A stretch of 64,000 nucleotides of DNA from Streptomyces sp. NBC_01255 (GTDB taxonomy: Bacteria > Actinomycetota > Actinomycetes > Streptomycetales > Streptomycetaceae), in the NCBI RefSeq assembly GCF_036226445.1, contig NZ_CP108474.1, positions 8,122,001 through 8,186,000 of the forward strand. Direction: 5' to 3'. Numbering within the stretch: the first letter of the stretch is position 1; the number at the start of each line of letters is the position of its first letter. The translations under genes and the position numbers were made by a program. Of this stretch, positions 57,705-64,000 are shown piece by piece. The notes under the pieces are model-generated. The model ran no database searches, was not told the DNA's origin, and saw only the letters and a list, made by a program, of their open reading frames with translations.

Positions 57705-59075
57705 TCAGCCGGTGACCGTGTCCGGATCGTCGAGCTCGTGCAGGCCTGCCGGGTCCTCGTCGGTCAGCACCACTCCCGTAGCAGTGACCAAGCGCTGGCC
57801 GTGGCCCCGATGGACGCACAGGAGTTGGTCGCGGGTGCCGGTCCGGTCGCGGTACGCGGCCAGGGCAGGGCCGTATTTGCTGCTGTGGTCCGGGACCTCG
57901 GCGTCCGTGCTCCACCGCGTGCCGTCGTAGGAGGACCACCACAGCCGCTGGCGAGCGGGGTCGCGGTGGACGCAGATCAGCTTGTCGTCGAAGACGGCCA
58001 GGCCGATGTTGCTCCGGGTACGGTGCCCGGGCAGCGCGCCCTCGGAGGTCCAGGTTTCGCCGCGCAGCCGGCTCCAGTGGATCGCCCCGTCCTTGGGGTT
58101 GCCGTGGAGCAGGTGCAGGGCGCCGTCGTACACGGCGAGCGCCGGGGACCTCGTGGTGGCACAGCCGGGGACGGGTTCAGGGGTGGTCCAGGTGTGGCCG
58201 TCCCGGCTGGTGGTGACCATGATCCGCTGGCCGGCCTCGGCGTAGGCGAGGTGGAGGGCGTCCTGGAAGACGGCCAGCGCCGGGCCGTAGACGCTCTCGG
58301 CGTACGGGACCGGCTGGTCCGGGCCCCAGGCGTCGCCGTCGTACGAGGTCAGCGCCATGCCCCAGGTGCCCGAGCCGCCGCGGTGCGCGCAGTACAACCG
58401 GTCCTCGTACACGGCCAGGGCAGGGCTGCCCAGGGTGTGATGGGAGGGGAAGGGCCGGTCCTCGGACCAGCTGCCGTCAGCGCGGTGCGCGGTCCACCAC
58501 AGCTCGGGGTCGTCGCCCCGGCCCTGGTAGACGCAGTACAGGTCGCCGCGGAAGACGGCCAGGGCGGGGGTCTCGGAGGCGTAGCAGGCCGTGAACTGTC
58601 GCTCGGCTCCCCAGCCTGCGTCCGGTGCGAACACGCTGAACCACAGGCCGGTCTCGCGGGGTGGGGCGTCGAGGGCCACGGGAGCGAGGAGTGTGGGTGC
58701 GGCCCACGGAGAGGTCAGCTCGCATCCGGCGCCCCGGGCGGTCGCCCGGATCCGTTCGGCGCGTTCGGTCAGTCGCGCGCCGACTGCATCGGCGAGGTCC
58801 TCGGGCAGGGCTCCGGCGAGCACGTCCTGGACCAGGCCGGGGAAACCGCTCATGGGGCCGGTGCCGTCGGGGCGCACGAGGCGGTCGACGGACCCCGGGT
58901 CGAGGCGGAGGGTGAAGCCCCACTCCAGCAGGCGGACGGACACGCTTGCTCCCGCCTCGGCGAGCGCCTTGGCCGCCCGTTCCGCGCGTTCCACGGCCTG
59001 GGGCGACGGGGTGTCCGCGCTGGGGCCCGGTGTGGTGCTGTTCTTCCGCCTGGGGTCGGTGCCTTCGATCGCCAT
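57705..59075 (-). CDS. Beta-propeller repeat protein
   Basis: 456-residue protein. Residues 1-120 are a non-repeat region (AERAAKALAEAGASVSVRLL); from about 135 six to seven repeats of about 54 residues each carry a (T/S)PALAV(F/Y)..xLYC(V/A)(H/Y)RG core (e.g. SPALAVYEDRLYC, GPALAVFQDALHL). This is a bladed propeller of the BNR/fucose-lectin-like type. No signal peptide seen, so it may be cytoplasmic. Lies 188 bases after the MOSC gene on the same strand; link to the operon unproven. Confidence 0.75.
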   Translation of the reverse strand: MAIEGTDPRRKNSTTPGPSADTPSPQAVERAERAAKALAEAGASVSVRLLEWGFTLRLDPGSVDRLVRPDGTGPMSGFPGLVQDVLAGALPEDLADAVGARLTERAERIRATARGAGCELTSPWAAPTLLAPVALDAPPRETGLWFSVFAPDAGWGAERQFTACYASETPALAVFRGDLYCVYQGRGDDPELWWTAHRADGSWSEDRPFPSHHTLGSPALAVYEDRLYCAHRGGSGTWGMALTSYDGDAWGPDQPVPYAESVYGPALAVFQDALHLAYAEAGQRIMVTTSRDGHTWTTPEPVPGCATTRSPALAVYDGALHLLHGNPKDGAIHWSRLRGETWTSEGALPGHRTRSNIGLAVFDDKLICVHRDPARQRLWWSSYDGTRWSTDAEVPDHSSKYGPALAAYRDRTGTRDQLLCVHRGHGQRLVTATGVVLTDEDPAGLHELDDPDTVTG

Positions 59076-59263
59076 GCTGTCTTCCTGTCTGCAGGGCCGC
59101 GGGCCGGGCGGCCCGCCCTCCGCGTGGTGCGTGGGCGAGCCGTCCGGGTCCCCGGACATGGACGCTTGCGGCCCGTTCCTCGCGTGCTTCACGCCGGTGT
59201 GCGGGCCTTCTGGTGATGCGGGGGATGCGCCGGCGAGGACGAGTGGCCGTCGGCCGCGTGCCG

Positions 59264-59809
59264 TCAGCGAGCGTGGGTGGACGGCGAGGGCGATTGCGCG
59301 TCGTGCGGAGGCGGGTGGATCCGGTCGCCGACCCTGATCGTCCCGCCGTGGACCACTTCGGCCCGCAGCCCGCCGCGGTGCAGCAGGCCCCGGATCAGGC
59401 CGGGGCGGACGAGTTGTTCGAGGCGGGCGCAGGGTTCGCTGAGTCTGAGGCCGCGCAGGATCACTGTCCCGATCCGGAACTCGTGGTCCACCAGCGGGTT
59501 GAGCCGGATGTCGCGGCAGACCAGGTTGCGGCGGCATTCGGCGGGGGCGAGGAGGATGTCGTGTTCGCGGGCAAGGGCGTCGAGGGACTCGGCCTCGATG
59601 AGGGTGATGGCGCAGACCCCGGAGGCCCGTCCGGTCCCCCGGCGGCGAGGTCGGGGGCCTTCGCCCGCCCAGTAGTTGCGGTCGCCCACCAGGCCCCGGC
59701 CGGTCACCGCGCGGACCTGCGCGAGGGGGAAGGTCGGCTCACCGGGGTGCGCGGCGAGGTGCAGGGAGGCGACCAGGCCGGGACCCGGCGGCGGCGAGGC
59801 CTGTGCCAT
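59264..59809 (-). CDS. MOSC-domain protein
   Basis: 181-residue single MOSC domain. Opens with GLVASLHLAAHPGEPTF and shows GLVGDRNYW, AECRRNLVC and EPCARLEQL, the conserved Cys region of MOSC proteins, which act in Mo-cofactor sulfuration or N-hydroxylated-compound reduction (mARC, YiiM). In an operon with an N-oxygenase a role in handling N-hydroxylated intermediates is attractive but inferred. Seven bases after the carrier-protein gene. Confidence 0.83.
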   Translation of the reverse strand: MAQASPPPGPGLVASLHLAAHPGEPTFPLAQVRAVTGRGLVGDRNYWAGEGPRPRRRGTGRASGVCAITLIEAESLDALAREHDILLAPAECRRNLVCRDIRLNPLVDHEFRIGTVILRGLRLSEPCARLEQLVRPGLIRGLLHRGGLRAEVVHGGTIRVGDRIHPPPHDAQSPSPSTHAR

Positions 59810-59816
59810 GGGCGCT

Positions 59817-60050
59817 TCACCCCTTCAGGAAGTGTTCCGTAAGGGAACGGAGGGTACGGAACTGGTTCACGTCGATCCGGTCGAGGCTCAGCTCCCGGCC
59901 GATCAGGTCCTCCAGCAGCAGGATGAACTCCATGAAGCCGAGCGAGTCGATCAGCCTGCTCTCGATCAGGTCGAGGTCGTCCGGGATGTCTCCGACGGTG
60001 GGGTTGCGTTCGCGCAGCCAGTCCACGATCGGCTTGGTGACGTCGGCCAT
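59817..60050 (-). CDS. Acyl/amino-acyl carrier protein
   Basis: 77-residue carrier protein. The 4'-phosphopantetheine Ser is in LIDSLGFMEFI near residue 36; acidic helices follow. Lies one base from the flavoprotein gene and seven bases before the MOSC gene. Expected partner of the amino acid:carrier protein ligase two genes upstream, which would load it with an amino acid. Confidence 0.9.
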   Translation of the reverse strand: MADVTKPIVDWLRERNPTVGDIPDDLDLIESRLIDSLGFMEFILLLEDLIGRELSLDRIDVNQFRTLRSLTEHFLKG

Positions 60051-60051
60051 G

Positions 60052-61080
60052 TCATGTCTCCTGGATCCGATGAGGCGCTGGGGGCGTGCTCGTGTGCGAG
60101 CCGGCGCGGAGGACGAGGGCGTCCTCGTACTCCTGGCGAATCCGGGCGACGGTGGCGGCGGCCGGGTGCGTGGTGGTGACTCGGGTGCAGGACCGGCCGC
60201 AGTACATGGCCATCTCCTCGATGCGCCCGGTGGTGGCGGCGCCCGGGGCCGCCGCGCTGTAGCGCGGTACCGGGTACGGCCGGCCGTCCACCCGGGCGGT
60301 GGCGATGAAGGCGGCTGGGGCGCGCTCCGTGGCGGTGGTGAGGGAGTTGCGCAGGACGCGGTGCGGGCGGTGCGGCCAGCCGATCTCGAAGAGGGAGGTG
60401 ACGAGGGTGTCCTCGGCCACCGCCTCGACCACGCGCCGCTTGAACTCCGGGTGCGCGGCGGATTCCGTGGCCGGTACGAACAGGGTTCCGGCCGTGGCGC
60501 CGTCCGCGCCGCGGGCCACCGCGTCGGCGAGGTCCCCGCCGGTGGCGATCCCGCCGGCGACGGCGAGGACGGCGTGCGGGTGGCGGGCCCGGACAGTGGC
60601 CAGCAGGGAGGCCGCAGGCTGCTCGCCGAGCAGGTGGCCGCCGGCCTCGGTGCCCTGGAGGACCAGAACGGCCGCTCCCCGTGCGAGGGCGGTGTCGGCG
60701 TCGGCGGAGGTGCCGACCTGGACCACCAGCGGGCGCCCGGCGGCCCGCACGGCGTGGGCCGCGTCGTCGGCGGGAAGCCCGAAGGCGGTGACGAAGCCGT
60801 TGCGGGGAAGCTCGGGCAGGACGGCCCGGAGCTGCTCCAGGCAGCGGTCCGGTCCGGTGACCTCGGGGACGACGTTCACCCCGAAGGGGCGGCCCCCGGT
60901 GGCGGCCGCCACCTCCCGGACCAGTCGGGCCGCCCGCGCGGGTGGTTCCTTGTACAGGGCGAGGGTGCCGCCCGCTCCGGCCCGGGACACTTCGGCGCAC
61001 AGGCCGGGACCGGCGACGGCCCCCATACCGGCCTGCAGAAGGGGCAGTTCGAGCCCGAGCAGGGCGGCGAGCCGGGTCAC
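60052..61080 (-). CDS. Nitronate monooxygenase/FabK-like flavoprotein
   Basis: 342-residue TIM-barrel flavoprotein (2-nitropropane dioxygenase family). FMN site GMGAVAGPGLCAEVSRAG near residue 18, FGVNVVPEV, LQGTEAGGH (family His) and AGGIATGGDLADAVA. Members oxidise nitronates or reduce enoyl groups. Its GTG start overlaps the ligase stop (GTGA). In the company of a diiron N-oxygenase, action on a nitro or nitronate intermediate is possible. Confidence 0.87.
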   Translation of the reverse strand: MTRLAALLGLELPLLQAGMGAVAGPGLCAEVSRAGAGGTLALYKEPPARAARLVREVAAATGGRPFGVNVVPEVTGPDRCLEQLRAVLPELPRNGFVTAFGLPADDAAHAVRAAGRPLVVQVGTSADADTALARGAAVLVLQGTEAGGHLLGEQPAASLLATVRARHPHAVLAVAGGIATGGDLADAVARGADGATAGTLFVPATESAAHPEFKRRVVEAVAEDTLVTSLFEIGWPHRPHRVLRNSLTTATERAPAAFIATARVDGRPYPVPRYSAAAPGAATTGRIEEMAMYCGRSCTRVTTTHPAAATVARIRQEYEDALVLRAGSHTSTPPAPHRIQET

Positions 61081-61970
61081 GAGCGTTCCCCCGCCCGCCG
61101 TACCGCACGGTGTGCGGCGGTCAGGTCGCCTTCGAACAGGTCGCCCAGGGCGTGCACCCAGCGCTCCAGGCCGAAGGCGACGCAGCCGGTGAAGGCCGGG
61201 CGGCCGGCATGGCCGATCGCGCGGCGCTCGCCGAAGAAGTTGCGGTGGTTGTTGGTGGAGGCGATGGCGGTGCCGTCGGTGTGCAGGTACTCCTCCTTGA
61301 CCGGGGCGAGCAACTGCATGACGGTGCGGGCGCCGTCCTTCTGGAAGAAGGGGTCGGTGGCGGGCCGCCGGTCGAGGGTGAGGCCGAGGGAGGCGCCGAA
61401 GGCGAGGATCCGCTCCCGGTGCCGGTCGAGGTGGGTCCGCACGGCTTCGGCCGAGCCGACGCACACGAGCTCCCGCATGGTGAACCCCCAGAGCCTGCGC
61501 AGTCCGTCGTGGCAATCCTCGTTGCGGAAGCACTGTGCGACGGTGCTGACCAGGACGGGGGTGTCCGTACTGCTGCCGGTGAGGTGCACGAAGCAGCCGT
61601 AACAGGCCGCGGAGGGCAGGAGGTGGGTGGCGTCGGCGAGGTCGGAGGCGGGCAGTGCGGTGGCCGCAAGCGGTCCGGTGACGTCGTACGGGCTCGTGGC
61701 GAGGGCGGCCAGTCGGTCGGGGCGGATCCGGGCGACCGGGCTGCCCAGGTGCGGAAAGTTGCGGAAGTAGTCCAGGGTCCGCAGGTCGTCGACCCGCAGC
61801 AGCGGGGGGTAGCTCTGCTGCCGGGCCCCCGCCTCGGCGCCCCAGCGCGTGAACACCGCGTCCAGCGCGGCCTTCAGCACGACGGCCGGTTCGTCGAGGG
61901 TCACCAGGCCATCCCGCACCGACCAGCCGGCCCCGGTCGCCCTGGGGGTCATGCGGTCGGTGTCAGGCAT
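61077..61970 (-). CDS. Amino acid:[carrier protein] ligase (class-II aaRS-like)
   Basis: 297-residue protein that resembles the catalytic core of seryl-tRNA synthetase but lacks a tRNA-binding arm. Motif 2 is CFRNEDCHDGLRRLWGFTMR; candidate zinc ligands lie in SAACYGC, MRELVCVG and FTGCVAFGLERW (motif 3). Stand-alone homologues charge amino acids onto carrier proteins instead of tRNA. The ATG at 61970 overlaps the diiron oxygenase stop by eight bases. It should load the carrier protein encoded at 59817-60050. Confidence 0.85.
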   Translation of the reverse strand: MPDTDRMTPRATGAGWSVRDGLVTLDEPAVVLKAALDAVFTRWGAEAGARQQSYPPLLRVDDLRTLDYFRNFPHLGSPVARIRPDRLAALATSPYDVTGPLAATALPASDLADATHLLPSAACYGCFVHLTGSSTDTPVLVSTVAQCFRNEDCHDGLRRLWGFTMRELVCVGSAEAVRTHLDRHRERILAFGASLGLTLDRRPATDPFFQKDGARTVMQLLAPVKEEYLHTDGTAIASTNNHRNFFGERRAIGHAGRPAFTGCVAFGLERWVHALGDLFEGDLTAAHRAVRRAGERS

Positions 61971-62892
61971 CGAACACCCCGATCCGGCGAAGGAAACCGG
62001 TCGTCTTGTGGAGGACCCTGGTGTGGGCGACCTGCCGCGCCGGGTGGGCGAGCAGCCGGCTACGCAGGGCGTATCCGCCGGGGAGGCCGGCGTCACGGTA
62101 GACGGCGGGACTGTAGAAGGACCCGATGCTGATGGCGAGGTAGCGGTCGAGGTAGGCGCGCAGGTCGTGCCGGGCCGCGTCGTCGAGGCCGCTGCGGAGG
62201 AGGCGCTCCCACAGCAGGTGCACCAGGCGGCAGCCGAAGGCGATGTGCCGGGACTCGTCCTGGTGGTGCAGCCGGTTGATGTGCCGGATGGTCGGGTGCA
62301 GCCGGTCGTCGGCGGCCAGGTGGACGTTGTAGTGGTCGACGATCTGCTCGAAGATCAGGATCCGGGCGAAGACGAGGAAGTTCTCGATGTCCGGGTCGCG
62401 CGGGGCCTCGGGCAGCTTGACCGACTTGTCGGGGTAGATCTTGTCGGCGTACTTGAGGCAGAAGGTGGCGAAGAACCACATGTGATCGTTCTCCTCACCG
62501 ACGAAGTGGTGGAAGAACTCGGAGGGCAGCTCGAAACCGGGCGTGTGGATGCGCCGGGTGACCTCGATGAGCAGCTCGCGGATGCCGTGCACGTTGAGGC
62601 TGTAGAAGTTGACGCTCTCCCACCTGCTCAGGGCCCGGAGCTGGGCGGGGCTCAGCTCGTCCATGAGCTCCGTGCCGTGGACGGAGAGCAGTTCGGGGGA
62701 CATCCACAGGCCGTCGGTGGGGATCGCGGGCGGCCAGTCGAAGGTGGTGAACGGGTTGTAGTAGTCCGCGGTGGCCTTGTCGGAGAGCCGGTCGAGCAAG
62801 GCCCTGAACTCGGTGTCGTCGGGGCCTGCGGCCGTGGTGGTGGTGGCGGCCGTCGTCCCGGGCGGGGCGGCCTGGGGGCGCATGGACGTCAT
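61963..62892 (-). CDS. AurF-like diiron oxygenase
   Basis: 309-residue helical protein of the AurF/CmlI type. Iron ligands are seen in RWESVNFYS (Glu), EENDHMWFF (Glu, His), ILIFEQIVDHYN (Glu) and HHQDESRHIAFG (His, Glu, His). AurF-type enzymes oxidise amines to hydroxylamine, nitroso or nitro groups. ATG 62892 overlaps the phosphatase stop (ATGA). With the carrier-protein ligase next to it, the substrate may be a carrier-bound amino acid. Confidence 0.87.
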   Translation of the reverse strand: MTSMRPQAAPPGTTAATTTTAAGPDDTEFRALLDRLSDKATADYYNPFTTFDWPPAIPTDGLWMSPELLSVHGTELMDELSPAQLRALSRWESVNFYSLNVHGIRELLIEVTRRIHTPGFELPSEFFHHFVGEENDHMWFFATFCLKYADKIYPDKSVKLPEAPRDPDIENFLVFARILIFEQIVDHYNVHLAADDRLHPTIRHINRLHHQDESRHIAFGCRLVHLLWERLLRSGLDDAARHDLRAYLDRYLAISIGSFYSPAVYRDAGLPGGYALRSRLLAHPARQVAHTRVLHKTTGFLRRIGVFDA

Positions 62893-63845
62893 CCCTTCCA
62901 CCGGACCGATGCCAGCAGGGCCCGGTGGAGTTCGGGAGTGGACGCGGCCACGCAGGACCGCTGGTTGGCGACGCCCAGGTCGGTCAGGACGGTGTCGCCG
63001 AGCGGCTGCCCGTAGGCGTCGGTGATGACCGCCCCGGCCCGCTCGGCGAGGAAGACGGCCGCGGCGATGTCGTACGGGAACAGGTGCAGGACCCGGCCGT
63101 TGCCGACGCGCTCGAACTCGGGCAGCAGCGCCGGATCGTCGCGCAGCAGCCGGTTGCCGATGTCCACGTAGGCGTCGAGCTGGCCGGTGAGCAGCCGCGA
63201 GATCGACCAGGTGGCGCTGTTGAAGACGAAGACCCCGCCGGTGTTGGCCGAGCGGTCGATGAGGTGACCGTACGCCTCGGTCATCAGACGGGCCGGGTGG
63301 CCGTTGAACTCCAGGGACCAGAACATCCGTGCCGGGTCGGTGGTGCGGGTCAGCGCCGGGACGGGGTGGTCGTAGCCGTGCGCGGTGATCCCCGGCGTCA
63401 CGAGGTCTCCGTAGAGGTAGGCGCCCGTGCGCAGTTCCATCAGCAGCGCGTGCTCGACGTCCGCGATGCGCGGGCGCCCCGTCATACGGGCGACCGCGAC
63501 CGAGACGGTGGCCGACTCCAGACCGGCGACGGCGGGCCGGGTGCCGTCGATGGGGTCGACGACCAGCAGATGGGCCGGGTCCGCGCCGTGGTACCGCAGT
63601 CCGCGGTCCTCGGAGTAGACGGCGACGGGCAGGTCGTGGCCGGCGATGTACTTCCAGACGGCTGCCTCGGCGACCTCGTCGAGGCCGAACTGGGCGTCCC
63701 CGCCCGGAGAGAGGCCCCGTACGAGCCGGCTGCCGTGCTGGTGCCGGGCGGCCAGTACGGCCTCGCGGACGGCACCGGCGAGGCCGGTCACGTACGAGCG
63801 CATGGCCTCGGCGGACGGCGGGCCGCCGTGCGTGGGGGCGGTCAC
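62889..63845 (-). CDS. Inositol-monophosphatase-family protein
   Basis: 318-residue sugar-phosphate phosphatase fold. VDPIDGTRPAVAG is the metal-binding DPxDG motif; the usual first acidic motif is SEDRGLRY, and PYDIAAAVFLAERAGAV is the C-terminal WDxAAG equivalent with Pro-Tyr replacing Trp. Lys and Glu of the first motif need checking. Its GTG start overlaps the aminotransferase stop and it couples to the diiron oxygenase. Substrate may be a phosphorylated pathway intermediate. Confidence 0.82.
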   Translation of the reverse strand: MTAPTHGGPPSAEAMRSYVTGLAGAVREAVLAARHQHGSRLVRGLSPGGDAQFGLDEVAEAAVWKYIAGHDLPVAVYSEDRGLRYHGADPAHLLVVDPIDGTRPAVAGLESATVSVAVARMTGRPRIADVEHALLMELRTGAYLYGDLVTPGITAHGYDHPVPALTRTTDPARMFWSLEFNGHPARLMTEAYGHLIDRSANTGGVFVFNSATWSISRLLTGQLDAYVDIGNRLLRDDPALLPEFERVGNGRVLHLFPYDIAAAVFLAERAGAVITDAYGQPLGDTVLTDLGVANQRSCVAASTPELHRALLASVRWKG

Positions 63846-64000
63846 GCGGCGGCCTCCTCTGCGAAGAGCGCGTCGAGCCGGTCGCAGAGCAGATCCGCCT
63901 CCTCGCGGGTGAGGATCAGCGGCGGCCGGATCTTGATCACGTTGCCTCGGCCGTAGCGGGAGGTGCGCAGGACCAGGCCGTGGTCCATGCCGCGCCGGGC
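63842..64000 (-). CDS. Class-III aminotransferase, C-terminal end (partial)
   Basis: The last 52 codons run off the right edge. The sequence KIRPPLILTREEADLLCDRL is the typical C-terminus of class-III PLP aminotransferases (4-aminobutyrate/ornithine type). It is the most upstream gene seen of the leftward operon and overlaps the phosphatase start by four bases. Confidence 0.8.
   Translation of the reverse strand, partial: ARRGMDHGLVLRTSRYGRGNVIKIRPPLILTREEADLLCDRLDALFAEEAAA

Overview
The window is very GC-rich, uses GTG starts and overlapping ATGA/GTGA gene junctions, and carries families typical of Streptomyces (DosR/OsdR-type regulators, mycothiol-era arsenic genes, a zinc-free L32 paralogue with a CobW chaperone, Tat-signal hydrolases, an XRE/NB-ARC/TPR regulator). 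It is most likely an accessory region of a Streptomyces chromosome arm or large plasmid. No tRNA, rRNA, CRISPR array or intact transposase was recognised.

Region 1 (1-19.2 kb) is a dormancy/redox-stress island. Its gene content mirrors the Mycobacterium tuberculosis DosR regulon and the Streptomyces OsdKR region: alcohol dehydrogenase, a HAD phosphatase plus GH65 phosphorylase pair, an Acg-like nitroreductase, CBS-BON proteins, universal stress proteins, a CtpF-like P-type ATPase, a GAF-GAF sensor kinase, its NarL-type response regulator, a cyclic-nucleotide-binding-fold protein, an APH/P-loop kinase like Rv2004c, a flavodoxin and an SRPBCC-like protein. Near-palindromic 14-15 bp boxes (type GGGCCGAATGGCCC) lie 57-90 bases upstream of at least five transcription units, including the ones that contain the kinase and the regulator, so the island reads as one self-controlled regulon.

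Region 2 (19.2-41.2 kb) is an arsenic-resistance island built as two inverted, partly decayed copies. The left copy (19.3-29.2 kb) has arsT/trxB, arsC, an ArsC fused to a three-helix-bundle domain, arsR, an aquaglyceroporin, arsO-like flavoproteins, a MerR regulator with extra cysteines, a DinB protein, arsN, a second arsR, a cysteine-tailed flavoprotein, arsI and a truncated MFS gene. The right copy (35.2-41.1 kb) has a complete MFS gene, flavoprotein, arsR, arsN, an arsO remnant, aquaglyceroporin, arsR, a gutted arsC fusion and arsC. No ArsB or ACR3 permease is present. A tract over arsR and the porin is essentially identical between copies while flanking genes have diverged, pointing to gene conversion. 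Between the copies lie two frameshifted pseudogenes, an orphan Rhs toxin tip with its immunity gene, a zinc-starvation module (CobW plus C-minus L32 under a Zur-like palindrome), and a divergent MarR/FMN reductase pair.

Region 3 (41.2-57.7 kb) holds two related alpha/beta hydrolases, an NB-ARC/TPR regulator, a FAD monooxygenase divergent from a LysR gene, an extracytoplasmic flavin electron-transfer set (FMN-binding protein, ApbE, ferric-reductase-like protein) beside an OmpR-type two-component system, a Tat-exported three-subunit molybdenum hydroxylase, a SnoaL-like protein and a small three-helix-bundle protein.

Region 4 (57.7-64 kb) is a leftward, tightly coupled operon: class-III aminotransferase (cut by the window edge), IMPase-like phosphatase, AurF-like diiron oxygenase, class-II-aaRS-like amino acid:carrier protein ligase, nitronate-monooxygenase-like flavoprotein, acyl carrier protein and MOSC protein, followed by a beta-propeller gene. 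This looks like a small uncharacterised natural-product pathway that loads and N-oxygenates an amino acid on a carrier protein; it is the most promising unexplained system in the window.
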